This document shows, piece by piece, positions 29,500 to 40,690 of a stretch of 64,000 bases of DNA. Source of the stretch: Adenophora triphylla var. japonica (lineage: Eukaryota; Streptophyta; Magnoliopsida; Asterales; Campanulaceae); contig JAFEMH010001460.1 in the NCBI GenBank assembly GCA_022495995.1, positions 406,300-470,299 on the forward strand, read 5' to 3'. Below the pieces are notes generated by a model. That model did no database searches and was not told where the DNA came from. It saw nothing but the letters and a program-made list of their open reading frames with translations. Every line of letters begins with the position of its first letter. Position 1 is the first letter of the stretch. Made by a program: the position numbers and the translations under genes.

Positions 29500-31631
29500 A
29501 TGGCAGATTCGCAAGTCTCAGCGGGTTTGGGTCCGAATGCAAGTGTTGATCCAGCTTAGAATCAGAATGTCAGTCAGGGTGTAGGGCCAGATCAAGGTCA
29601 GAACACGGGGCTGAACACAGCTCTAAATGCCTCTCCTAGCAGTGGTTATGGCATGGGTCCTCATATGACACCCCCGGGAAGTCCGTTTGTAAACCCTCAC
29701 CCAGGTTTCAACTTCTCTCAAGAAGCTTCTCTCCGCGCTGCTCTCGAAGTAATGCGCATGCAAGGCGTTGCCGTAATCCGTCACCCCGATGGGTCGTACG
29801 AAGAAATCAGGGAAGAGCCCGATGTTACTATCACCGGCACTGGCTTTGTTCCACCATCCTCACCTAGGCAAAGCCTTCACAATATGCCCCCACCAGTCTC
29901 CTATGGTGTGCCTGGCTCCCTCTCGATGCCAACTCATGGGGGTATGTCAAGACCTCCCCCTATCCCAGTATCTACTTATGGTATGCAATACGGGCCAAGG
30001 GGCGAATCAAGCTCCTTACCGAAGGTCAGTGCTCAGGACCAGTTTATGTTTTACCCTCAGAACCAGCTTGGGCAAGGTCAGCAACCCAGTGGTGTCAATC
30101 AAGAGCCGTTTGGGTATACTCAAAATTAGTTTGGGACTCGGGGTCAAAGTCCGTATAACAGCACGGGTCAGCCGTTCAACCCAACCTTCGGTGGTCAGTT
30201 TATGGCTCCTCATGATCAGTCCAGTCAGCAGAGAGCAGTTATCGCATGTCAGGAAGCCAGATTTGCCAGAATCAGATCCCGTAATATCCACAACCCCAAT
30301 TCCAAAACAACATCCCTCAACCGGCGGTTTGTTCCCCTCTCACCCAACATCTGTACGGTTCCACCCCGTATTCAGCTCCGTGCACCAGTATCAGGTCCCC
30401 TGCTCATGGTCAGTTCGGCAGTCAATCAGTACAGTTCGGGCCCCGGAATCCCGATGTCCAATTCAATGGTTACGACATGTACGGGAACAAGATCCCCAGC
30501 CCAGTTGGCTTAGTGGACAGCAATGTTAGCATACCCAGCACTCTTGGTCTTCCTCCGGCTGCCTTGCCAATCATGCCCACGCCAGAATTCCCAGTGCCAT
30601 CCTCAACAGTAGCTCTAACTATGGGATGACCCCCATCCTCCGAGGTTTCAAGTTTGAAAGAAGAACTGAAGTATGTGAAAGAACAGTTGCACAGAATGAC
30701 TTTCGGATCCAACATGGTCAGCTCCGTAGAGCTCAAAGACTCCAAGGCTCTCCCGAAGAACTTCAAGATGCCCCCCATAACCAAGTTTGAAAGCTCCACA
30801 TGCCCTAAAACTCACATGAACAGCTACATCATGTCAATGGGTGCTAAAGGGGCCACCGAAGAGATGCTAGCCCTTTACTTTCACTTATCCCTCGATGACT
30901 CTCCTTTGAGGTGGTTCCTAGGCCTTAAGCCAGAAGCAAGGGCTACGTGGTCCCAGATCAGTGATGCTTTTTTGGACAAATACAAAGGAAGTGTCGAGTG
31001 GTACACCACTCGTAGTGACTTGATCGGCACCATTCAGAGGCACGATGAGTCCGTGACCGACTTTTACAAAAGGTGGAACAAGAAGCTTAATGAGTTGGCT
31101 CACCCAATTCCCCTCTCTGACGAGAAGTCCATCTTCCTTTCATGTGTCAAGCCATCTATCAGGAAAGCCATTGGCCGGGGGTACTACCCGAATCTGCGAG
31201 AAATGGTGAGTGCAGGGGCTGAAAGCGAGAATACTACCTATTCCATTGTTCCAAGCTCTACCCCTGTTGCTTCAAAGGGTAAAGAAACTGCTGTCTCTAA
31301 CACCGTCAACTACATTCAAGGGGAGAAGGGTCAGTTATCTGGCCGTGGTGGAGGAAGGCCTCAGCGGCAGAAATTCGATGATTTGGGGATGCCAACTGAG
31401 GAGGCATTTAATGGTTTGGTAAAGGCTGGGCTGATCAAGCCTCTGGATAATTACAACCCGGTTAAGGCAAATCCCAATCTGGACACTAGCAAGTTTTGCC
31501 TCTACCATCAGTACCCTGGACATGTTACCAATGACTGCGTCCCTTTGAAGCTGCTCATCCAAAGGCTTATTGATGAGGGGAAGATCGAGAAGGCTCCTCG
31601 CCCCAATGTGATTACCAATCTTCTTCCGTGA
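29500..31631 (+). pseudogene. E2 gag, broken
   Basis: The start ATG is at 29500 (MADSQVSAGLGP). The N-terminal Pro/Gly/Gln-rich part contains RMQGVAVIRHPDGSYEEI. In-frame TAG codons at 29557-29559 and 30127-30129 and frame changes between about 30200 and 30650 break it. From 30654 the gag core is well preserved: FKMPPITKFE, GAKGATEEMLALYF, DSPLRWFLGLKPEA, TDFYKRWNKKLNEL and SCVKPSIRKAIGRGYYP. The C-terminal CHHC module is CLYHQYPGHVTNDC, near 31497. It would form the particle shell and bind RNA. It ends at TGA 31629-31631 with no pol following. Confidence 0.9.
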
Positions 31632-34338
31632 TCTTCACCAGAACCCAGGGCCCTCCCATCCAATATTAATACAGTCAATCAGTCTTTGTAGGATCTAGAT
31701 TGTCTGTTTGTTTCTTTAATGAATGTCCTTTATTGGACAAGAGTCTGTCAAGTCCACGTTGGACTAGTCTTTTCTTCCAATGATAAAAGTCTTTGTTTCT
31801 TTTCTTGCTAGGCTCGAGACATCACTCGCCACCCACGTTACAATTAATTGAAATGGTCTTATCCAAGATGATCACCTGTGCTGCTCAATCGCTAATGCTT
31901 TGAAATAACTCATGTTTAAATTAATCAGAATCAGAAAATCAATTAATATCGTTCTCAAGTTGGGGCTTACCAACTCCCCATCTCGCATCTCATATGCTCA
32001 TATCTCTTTCATTATCCTCATCATTTCGTTGATCGAGAATTTGCATCAATCTTTCTCATTTAAAGCTCAAGCAAGCAACGAAGACTTAATTTCGTTTAGG
32101 TCATCCGGTAGGGATTGCGGTTGAAGCCTTTCACCCATAGGAAAGCCATTACCTCACCCTCACCAAACAATATCCTTTCATTTCAAGATCGACATGTTTT
32201 GAAACCCTGTTTAGCCATCACCTTTGCTCCTTGCTGAGAGAAGTCCAAGCAACGCCAAAGAAGCTAGCTTCGAGAGTCGGCGATGCATAGAATACTCAAG
32301 TCATGAAGAAAGGAAAGATAATCCTCAACTCCTCAAAGAGGCCTTCCAAGTTGTCAAAAAAAGGATTCTCTAATCCTCACAATCTCAGATATAATCCTCA
32401 ACTCCTCAGGAGGCCTTCCAAGTTATCAAAAAAAAAAAAAAAAAAAAAGAGGGATTTTAAATCCTCACAATTCAGCAAGATTCCTCATCTCCTCAAAGAG
32501 GCCATCCCAAATCATCAAAAGAAGGATTTTAAATCCTCACAATTCAGCAAAAGTCTTCGACTTCTCAAGAGGCTCTCCAGTGTTCATAAAAAAGCCCAAA
32601 CCCTCGAAGGTTCATAAAATTTGTCAATATGCTTGGACTTCCTCTCACCGTTTCCTTACCCAATACCAAGCCATCCTCTCAATTTTAGAGGATATTCCCT
32701 TACCATTACCCTTGCCTTTGGCCAAAGTCAAAATTTGACCTCTCATTCTTAGAGGCAATCAATCTTCCTCGCCGTAGATTTCTCAAACACATCCTCAAAA
32801 GCCAACCTCTCATCTTTAGAGGTTCAGTCAGTAAAAGGCCCAGCCGACCTCTCATCTTAAGAGGTCACAATTTTCCAAATTACCCGATGGCCGATCGAAG
32901 CCCGGAAACCCAACTACAGTCCCTACCGGGTAGCAATTTCATTCTGATATCTTCGAGATCTAAATCAGATTAATGCTTCATTGCTTGCTTAAATCAGAGC
33001 CAAATCCATCTCGGCTCAAAAGATCATCAATCTAAGATTGTGCAAATTCAGTCCATTCATTTGGCACTTTATGTGAGCATATTTCATTTCTCCTCCACAA
33101 ACACTTGCCGCGAATGTCCCACTGGGGCTTCGCGTCCGTGTCTTTCATGGACACTCCAAGGGGACATGATCTTCAATCCCCCAACTCTCAAAATCCTCGA
33201 GGGTCCTCGAAATCTCGAATTTTCACATTCATTCTCTTCATTCGGGATAAGCTCGAACTACGACGACCTGAGCTCCTCGTCGGGGAGAACGTAGGCAACC
33301 ATAACTGGTCCGGTCGAAATCACAAATAAATCTCAGAAAATTCGGTCTCATCAAGGACCGTTCCCATACACTTTCCATCCTTCCGAATTTGACCTCGATA
33401 TCAGTTGGTTTTCTCCTTGTGATCAATCAAAATATTTGTTCCTATCAGACTTAGTGTTTGAATAACCCGAACATCAATAAAGGGTTTTAAGCAGCTTTGT
33501 GATCATCATGAATAAGACAAGTTTTCAAGTGTCTCGACAAGTCTTCTCTCTCTCCGTCATAGGGAAATAGAGCCAAACACTGTCTTTCTGTCAGCAGGGG
33601 CTTCCAAACACTTTTCCACACCTTGTCGTGTTTATACTCTCTCAAAAGAGTCAAACCCAAAGCAAGTGTGTCATACACAAATTCGGGATTCATTCCCACT
33701 TTTCAAAAAATGTGCCCCTGCACGTATATATTTCCAAGTCTGTGACTGATTGACTAAGGTCTGGAAAGATGGGTGCCTCCTGGGTCGCGTGATGATTATG
33801 CCTGTAACAGGATTGCATTGGACCTCTCTTCATAACGTTCCATTTTGGGCCAAATATTGGATCTGGGCGATGATGCCAAGGTTGAAGATGAATTTTGGGG
33901 CTGCTGTGACTACTGGAAGTCGCCTTTTGCGAAGCTGTCCTTTTACAAACACTGGGGCTAGTTTCCCAAGAAAGTCAGTAAACGTGACCATCCATCAGAC
34001 GTCAGAACTGGCTGCATCTGCAGCACACCATCGGCGATCCGATACTTGCTCAAAACTTGTCCAAAGCAGCCCAAAGATCTATATCCATCCCCCCTACTCA
34101 CCAGCCGCATGGGAGAGGATTTGGCACACTTTGCACCTAAATACATTACCAACCCCTAACAAATGCCATCCTTTCTTGCCATTTCTTGGGACGGACTAAT
34201 ACATATAAAAAAATAAATCTAGATGCTATCAATAGAATGCATTAGTTGCAAAATGCAAAGATTTTATAGATCAGTGCATGCATTGCTCCTTCTCTATGTC
34301 TAAGAGTCCTAAAGCATGGCAAAAGGGGACCGTCGTGG
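31632..34338 (+). other. E2 internal non-coding region
   Basis: Collinear with 7767-10409 of E1. No gene. An A run lies at 32430-32448, and TCCTCACAATTCAGCAA-type repeats are near 32380-32540. Confidence 0.7.
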
Positions 34339-34485
34339 TCACTCTGACTCAGAGTCATCGCCAGAATCATCCTCCTCATCTAGGACCCAAGGCCGGGGCT
34401 CACCATAATGTCCGCGCCACTGGGATACTGCGGCAAGCGGGGGCTGGAAAGGATCATCCTCACCATCATCCTCAAAGGCTCGTCC
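34339..34485 (-). pseudogene. remnant acidic tail of an antisense gene in E2
   Basis: The minus-strand frame reads an acidic, Ser-rich tail (PRPWVLDEEDDSGDDSESE) ending at TGA 34341-34339. It sits where the E1 antisense PMD gene has its acidic tail. The PMD core is absent, so this looks like the last exon left after a deletion. Homology to the E1 tail is compositional rather than residue by residue. Confidence 0.4.
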
Positions 34486-34879
34486 TGCAATGACAAATGA
34501 ATCAAAAGTCCGTTTTGAAATGGTAAATCATCGTCAAAGGTCCATCTTGCAACGACAACGTTCATCAACGGCCAGTTTGGCAAAGGGCAAGTCCTCAATA
34601 GCCCATCTTGCAACGGTGAATCATCAGCCATACCCGTCTCGCAACGGCAAATTGACAGCAGAATCCGTCTTGCAACGGTAATATCAACCGCAAAGTTCAT
34701 GTTTTACCCGACAAATGTTTCCAAAGTCAGCCAATCACTTCAAGTGATCATCGTGCGCACAACCCTTGCAGGTAAGCATAGCACAGGTATGAAAGCATAT
34801 CTCATTCACCTGCAAATCATCATTACTTTCTCAGATAAAGTCATTTCAAGTCATAGAGTTCATCTCGCGATCCTTTTGA
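34486..34879 (+). repeat. degenerate 40-50 bp repeats before the main array
   Basis: Recurring CATCTTGCAACG / GTCTCGCAACGGCAAA / GTCTTGCAACGGTAA patches at about 34540-34680 suggest an old tandem array. No gene. Confidence 0.5.
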
Positions 34880-36090
34880 GTTTATCTCGGACACCTATTT
34901 GGGCTTGTTCCCATACCTCTTTAGGCTCATTCCTATTCGTAGGCTTGTTCCTATGCGTAGGCTTGTTCCTACACCTCTTCAGGCTCGTTCCTATATCTCG
35001 CTAGGCTTGTTCCTATGCGTAGGCTTGTTCCTACACCTCTTCAGGCTCGTTCCTATATCTCGCTAGGCTTATTCCTATGCGTAGGCTTGTTCCTACACCT
35101 CTTTAGGCTCGTTCCTATATCTCGCTAGGCTTTCTCCTATGAGTAGGCTTGTTCCTACACCTCTTCAGGCTCGTTCCTATATCTCGCTAGGCTTGCTCCT
35201 ATGCGTAGGCTTGCTCCTACACCTCTTCAGGCTCGTTCCTATATCTTGCTAGGCTTGTTCCTATGTGTAGGCTTGTTCCTACACCTCTTCAGGCTCGTTC
35301 CTATATCCCGCTAGGCTTGTTCCTATGCGTAGGCTTGTTCCTTCACCTCTTCAGGCTCGTTCCTATATCTCGCTAGGCTTGTTCCTATCCGTAGGCTTGT
35401 TCCTACACCTCTTCAGGCTCGTTCCTATATCTCGCTAGGCTTATTCCTATGCGTAGGCTTGTTCCTACACCTCTTCAGGCTCGTTCCTATATCTCGCTAG
35501 GCTTGCTCCTATGCGTAGGCTTGTTCCTACACCTCTTCAGGCTCGTTCCTATATCTCGCTAGGCTTGTTCCTATGCGTAGGCTTGTTCCTACACCTCTTC
35601 GAGGGCTCGTTCCTATATCTCGCTAGGCTTGTTCCTATGCGTAGGCTTGTTCCTACACACGTAGGCTTGTTCCTACACCTCTTCAGGCTCGTTCCTATAT
35701 CTCGCTAGGCTTGTTCCTATGCGTAGGCTTGTTCCTACACCTCTTCAGACTCGTTCCTATATCTCGCTAGGCTTGTTCCTATGCGTAGGCTTGTTCCTAC
35801 ACCTCTTCAGGCTCGTTCCTATATCTCGCTAGGCTTGCTCCTATGCGTAGGCTTGTTCCTACACCTCTTCAGGCTCGTTCCTATATCTCGCTAGGCTTGT
35901 TCCTATGCGTAGGCTTGTTCCTACACCTCTTCAGGCTCGTTCCTATATCTCGCTAGGCTTGTTCCTATGAGTAGGCTTATTCCTACACCTCTTCAGGCTC
36001 GTTCCTATATCTCGCTAGGCTTGCTCCTATGCGTAGGCTTGTACCTACACCTCTTTAGGCTTGTTCCTACACCCCTTTTAGGCTCGTTCC
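34880..36090 (+). repeat. 62 bp tandem array of E2
   Basis: The unit is three related subunits of 22, 18 and 22 bp: AGGCTCGTTCCTATATCTCGCT, AGGCTTGTTCCTATGCGT, AGGCTTGTTCCTACACCTCTTC (each a variant of AGGCTYGTTCCTAY). About 19 units are present with few differences, so there is a higher-order structure. Confidence 0.95.
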
Positions 36091-36129
36091 TATGTTTCAT
36101 TTGGGTTCAAATACCCACCTCTCTTGGTC

Positions 36130-36895
36130 AAAGTGGCCCGAAATGGCCATAAACTATCCGGTCCGGAAAACCGTACAGTTTCCAACACAGCAAATAGCCC
36201 GGAATGGCTTTAAACTACCCGGTCCGGAAAGACCGTACAGATTTCCCACACAGTCAAATTCGCGGGGTGACTCCCCAAAGAAAAACAGTCAAATTTTCGG
36301 GGTGACTCCCCATCAAAACAGTCAAATTAGCGGGTGACTCCCAAAGAAAAACAGTCAAATTTTTCGGGGTGACTCCCCATCAAAACAGTCAAATTAGCGG
36401 GTGACTCCCAAAGAAAAAAGTCAAATTCGCGGGTGACTCCCAAAGGAAAAAGTCAAATCGCGGGTGACTCCCAAAAAAAAAGTCACATCTTCGGGGTGAC
36501 TCCCCACCAAAAACAGTCAACTTCGCGGGTGACTCCCAAAGAAAAAAAGTCACATCATCGGGGTGACTCCCCACCAAAAACAGTCAAGTTCACGGGTGAC
36601 TCCTGAAAGAAAAAAGTCAAATCATCGGGATGACTCCCCACCAAAAACAGTCAAGTTCGCGGGTGACTCCCGAAAGAAAAAATTCAAATCATCGGGATGA
36701 CTCCCCACCAAAAACAGTCAAGTTCGCGGGGTGACTTCCCAAAGAAAAAACAGTCATATTTCGCGGGTGACTCCCAAAGAAAAAAGTCAAATCATCGGGA
36801 TGACTCCCCACCAAAAACAGTCAAGTTCGCGGGGTGGCTTCCTAAAGAAGAAAGTCATCTTTTTCGGGGTGACTCCCCTTGGAACAGTCAATCTC
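36130..36895 (+). repeat. second E2 array of alternating GGGTGACTCCC units
   Basis: About 31-35 bp monomers alternate between two forms, one with CGCGGGTGACTCCCAAAGAAAAA and one with TCGGGGTGACTCCCCACCAAAAACA. Each carries the dyad GGGTGACTCCC and begins GTCAA. It is preceded by two copies of a CGGTCCGGAAA unit near 36160-36240. Confidence 0.9.
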
Positions 36896-36899
36896 GGGT

Positions 36900-37109
36900 A
36901 CAAAACCCGTAGCCTTTCATTGGCACCCCATCTTCAACGAACTACGATTCGGCTTGATTCCCCCACGGGATACGTAGGAATCCTCTTCATAAGAGGTCCA
37001 GCCACTTGACCATCTTGGTCACCTCTGTCCCCGCCGTTCATGTCCGGCTCGGGATTCTAATTGTGTCAACGACCCCACTTCCCGTGGAAGTGACGTCGCC
37101 GAGGGGCTC
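36900..37109 (+). promoter_or_regulatory. conserved pre-LTR block and polypurine tract of E2
   Basis: AACTACGATTCGGCTTGATT and GGATACGTAGGAATCC match E1 14035-14080. It ends with GCCGAGGGGCTC directly before the LTR. Confidence 0.7.
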
Positions 37110-38905
37110 TGTGAGTACCCCGATCCGAACCCATGATTTGTATCCACTTTAATTAAAAATTGGGCTTCTATAATTGCTAAAAGGTAATATTTAGTCCAAA
37201 AAACACCAAAAGCCCATCAGTCCATTGGGCCTGCCAAGCTTTCGGCCCAACATGGCCAAAAGGAGTACGCTGTCGTCCGACATAGAAGTCACTAAGGCGG
37301 TTTAACTGCCCTTGTCGTGCGACATAAGACTCCCCATCAGCCTGCCTATAAATACAAGGCATGGCTGATCATTTTAGAGGACTTGAGAGTGAATATTGGG
37401 GAGGATACCAGGAATATAAGGGAAACTCTGTCCAAATAGAGTCTCTCTCTCTCTCTCTCTCATACACACACTCACCTCCCTCCTCACACACACACACACT
37501 TCAAGGCCAATACCTAAAAAAAGCTTCCTTTGTTGGTGTGTAGAAGGGGTAGACACCATACTATTGGTGATCTCACCTTGTGGACTACAATAGGTAGACC
37601 CTAAACCCTTCTCCCTCTTTAAATAAAGTCTTTAATACATTTATAATACATTGCATGCTTACTTGCTTTAATATTATGTAAAAATTGGGATTTTTGCATG
37701 ATAAAGGTGGTGGAGAAGTGAATCTTCAATATTCACTTCTCCTCACCTCAGATCTGGACATTTGGTCATCTTAGGATCAATAAAGGTTCAATCTTTACGC
37801 ATTTGCATCGAGTTAGGAGGAGATGGCTACTTCAAAGTGGCCAAAAATATGTGATTCATCACATTTGGTCACTAAAGCCATGTGATCCTCCCATAATACT
37901 CCTATATTATTGTTATATTACTGTTTACAGTAGTTAAATATGCTTGGTTTGCCTTGGGGAACAAAGGGGAAACAAACAGACTGAAGGGCACAAAAATGGC
38001 CTATCTATGTCGGGCGACACAGGACTCCATGGAGATCCTGTGTCATATGACATAGAGATCCCAGAAGGCTATAAAGCCATTTTTGGACTTCAGATCTGTC
38101 CAGTTTATTCCCTTTGCCACTCAGAGCTTTCCTAAGCATTCTCGTGGCTCATAAGCCACTATTTGAGTGCCTACGATCTGTTTGGGTGCGATTTATTGGA
38201 GGCGGATCGTCATATGACATGGATAACTTCGGATGTTCCATGTCACATGACATCCGTATCATTCAAAGTCTATCGTGACTTTGCTCACTCCCGACAATCC
38301 CAAACTGATTTTGGACCTTCAAATAGTGTCTTGAATGAGTTAAATAAAATGTCATTCCAGTTCCAGAAATAGCTTGGTCATTGTAAAAGATAATCTGACC
38401 AAGAGGTATCATGTCGTGCGACACCCTCTTCCTAGGAGGTCCTGTGTCGGACGACATCCAAGCTCTCTGGGCAGATTGTCTTACCTTCTGCCTTGTTTTT
38501 GACAATCATAATATGTAAAAGGGGTGTGGCCCCCTGTCATGGCTCACAAACTGTACTCAGCTTTCATATTATCAATGAAAATGTCAAATTTGCATGTTTT
38601 ACACATCGACACATATTGCACACACACTTTAAATATCCAAAATTGTCCAACGTTGATTGAAAGTCTCGAAAGAGGCGTGTTGGGTGAACTCTCTAGTTCT
38701 TCCCAAACACGTAACCAGACTCCCGGACTCAAAATCTCTCAAAATAGGTTTTTCAATGTTTTCCTCTAAAAACGGCGTGGCGACTCCCAAAACCGAAGTT
38801 TTCAAAACTCATCGTATCATTTTCAACACATTAAAAACTCTTTCAAAAAAAAAAGGGAGAAAATGATATTTTGATATCATCTTTTTTCGGGCGAGCGTTC
38901 ATTCA
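37110..38905 (+). repeat. E2 3' LTR
   Basis: Starts TGTGAGTACC and ends GCGTTCATTCA, 1796 bp like the 5' copy. Only scattered differences are seen (for example TGTCATATGACA near 38040, where the 5' copy has TGTCATAAGATA). Confidence 0.95.
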
Positions 38906-39215
38906 GTCATCTCCCCTACAGGTAAGTGAAAGGTATGGGTCTCTAGACGCCATCTCTCAATCAAAGCTTCAATCAAGTGCCAATCATATTGTAAATGACC
39001 TAATAAATATACTCCATAAAATCCAGCATTTATAAGCTTAGTTTCTATCCTCCAATCAACTCTAGCTGGAAGTTCTGTACCAAGCCTATAGGTCTTAAAT
39101 TGGGTAACTGTTGTCCATCCCAAATATAATTAGATCTATGTGTCTCCTGAGAAGTCAATACATGTGGATCGATTGGCCCAGGAACAATAAATGGTTGTAG
39201 TTCATGTTGATTCAT
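38906..39215 (-). pseudogene. MULE PMD gene, 5' part
   Basis: The ATG at 39215 starts MNQHELQPFIVPGPIDPHVL and reaches WDGQQLPNL before the frame changes. The other frame continues the domain: LINAGFYGVYLLGHLQYDWH, LIEALIERWRLETHTF and HLPVGEM. The reading then runs into E2 at the GTCAT duplication and resumes at 26096. One frameshift near 39080-39060 adds to the insertion. Confidence 0.85.
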
Positions 39216-39655
39216 CTGAAACACAAAAATTTAATAGTAATTAAATTTAAATGGGACTTAAGATTTTGCTACATTTAAGCTCAAATTTTAAATTTAACAC
39301 TTATAAATTAATAATTAAGTAGAAAAATTGCAACAAGTTTGTCAAATTAATTTTAACAAGCAATTTATTTTAAACCTAACTTAAGAAAATCCTAACTAGG
39401 CAAAAATTGAATAACAATTGTTTAATTCATTGACAATCAACAATTAAGTACATAAATCATAATAGTTTTAACAACAAATTATATAAAAATGCACAAATAA
39501 ACTCTTAGAAAAATTTATATAGCTAAAATTAACATCTCAAAACAAATATAAAGAAGAAATAAAACTAACCTTTCAAACTCTTTCTCTAAAAAACTTTCCT
39601 CTTATTCTTCAACAAATTTCCCCTTCAAACTCTTTCTCCTTCTCCGAAGTTCTTC

Positions 39656-39691
<36 letters not shown>

Positions 39692-39788
39692 TATTCTTTC
39701 TTTCTTTCTCTCACTCAGACACTGACTGAAACTCCCTCTCCTTCCTTTTGAATCTGAAAAACTTTGACAACTTTTCCTCTCTCTCTTT
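39216..39788 (-). other. upstream region of the MULE PMD gene
   Basis: AT-rich and no gene. It contains a (TTTC)n microsatellite at about 39656-39712. On the minus strand it would be leader and promoter between the right TIR and the PMD start. Confidence 0.5.
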
Positions 39789-40270
39789 AACATTTGAATC
39801 CGAAAATGGTAATTCCGGATTCCAATTTAAATAAATCCGAAATTTGCATTTTCGGATTTGAAAATATGCCTTTAGGCGCGATCGCCCTATCTTATGGCGC
39901 GATCGCTCTCTACTTTTTCAGAAAATATTAATTTGCTAAAATCAGTTTTTGTAAAAAAAAAAAGGGAATCCAGAATTGATAACGCTGGAATACATTAGGA
40001 ACGATCGCTCCCTATTATAGGCGCGATCGCTCTCTATTAACAGAAATATTATTTTCTTAAATTCAGTTTTGAAAAAAAAAAAAACCAATTCCGGAATTGG
40101 TAATTCCGGAATACATTATTCCGGAATTACCAATTCCGGAATTGGTTGAAAATGCTACTTTGGTACTTAAAATTTTTACAATGTTATTTTCGTAAATAAA
40201 TTTTTAAAAAGTAATATTTTGAAAAAAAAAAATCAATTTTCTCCATAATTCTTCGATCGAGTAAACACTC
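39789..40270 (-). repeat. MULE right terminal inverted repeat
   Basis: Inverted counterpart of 17619-18102 and of 16222-16248 at its tip. It contains paired GCGATCGC sites near 39878, 39900, 40000 and 40022 and ATTCCGGAAT dyads at 40085-40145. Confidence 0.85.
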
Positions 40271-40324
40271 CACCACCAATGAATAAGAAGGACGAGAGTC
40301 GTTTCCTGCGTCACCTAACAAATA

Positions 40325-40690
40325 CTCCCTCCGTCCCAGAAAATGCTTCATCTTTTACTCAAAATGGCGTCACGTCACCTAACAAATACTCCCTTCGTCC
40401 CAGAAAATGCTTCATCTTTTACCCAAAATGGCGTCACGTTTGAAGCTTCACCTTTCCTAAAATGGAAAAGTTTTATTAATATTCTATTATACCCACTCAC
40501 TATTTCCTCCACTCATTCTCTCTCCTAATTCACTATTACATTCACAACACTTTTTAAATTTACCATTTCCTCCACTAATTCTCTCTCATATTTTCAAATT
40601 ACACTCACAATATTTTTTCTTTCCACCTAGTTTTTAATTTGCATGCTGAGTCAAAAATGATTTTTGAACCATTTCCTGGGACGGAGGGAG
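40325..40690 (+). mobile_element. Stowaway-like MITE with a duplicated end
   Basis: The left end CTCCCTCCGTCCCAGAAAATG and the right end CATTTCCTGGGACGGAGGGAG are inverted, with TA at both sides. A roughly 60 bp stretch including the left end and upstream CGTCACCTAACAAATA is present twice in tandem (about 40306-40365 and 40370-40430). Confidence 0.85.

Larger units (their letters stand above)
26097..38905 (+). mobile_element. E2: gag-only Tat/Ogre-like LTR retrotransposon, complete
   Basis: Two LTRs of 1796 bp each, nearly identical by eye, are flanked by the 5 bp direct repeat GTCAT (26092-26096 and 38906-38910). Internal order: PBS, leader, broken gag, long non-coding part homologous to E1, a remnant antisense tail, two tandem arrays, conserved block, polypurine tract. 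No pol. The near-identity of the LTRs indicates a recent insertion, although gag is broken and pol absent, so movement must have depended on helper proteins. It interrupts the MULE PMD gene. Confidence 0.95.
16222..40270 (+). mobile_element. large Mutator-like element (MULE) carrying several genes
   Basis: Sequence at 17619-18102 is the inverted counterpart of 39789-40270 over about 480 bp, including the ATTCCGGAAT and GCGATCGC motifs. A further 27 bp of the left end (CGATCAAAGAATTATG area, 16222-16248) matches the outermost right end, separated by an inserted TIR element. Long TIRs plus an internal mudrA-type transposase identify a MULE. It also holds HROB-like, Transposase_32 and PMD genes on the minus strand. 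Without E2 and the small insertion the MULE is about 9.9 kb. I could not find a convincing 9 bp TSD, so outer edges are good to about 10-20 bp. Confidence 0.8.

Noticed and set aside
34699..36152. Open frames reading GLFLHLFRLVP-type repeats
   Set aside because: They are translations of the 62 bp tandem array; the repeat length of 62 shifts frame each unit, and no domain is present.
34880..36895. CRISPR-like array of regular repeats
   Set aside because: No unique spacers, eukaryotic context and no cas genes; units are contiguous tandem repeats.
39602..39793. Minus-strand frame rich in Lys, Glu and Arg
   Set aside because: It is a translation of the TTTC microsatellite.
40265..40290. Similarity of the MULE right flank to 17460-17480
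   Set aside because: Only about a dozen matching bases in inverted orientation; too short to interpret.
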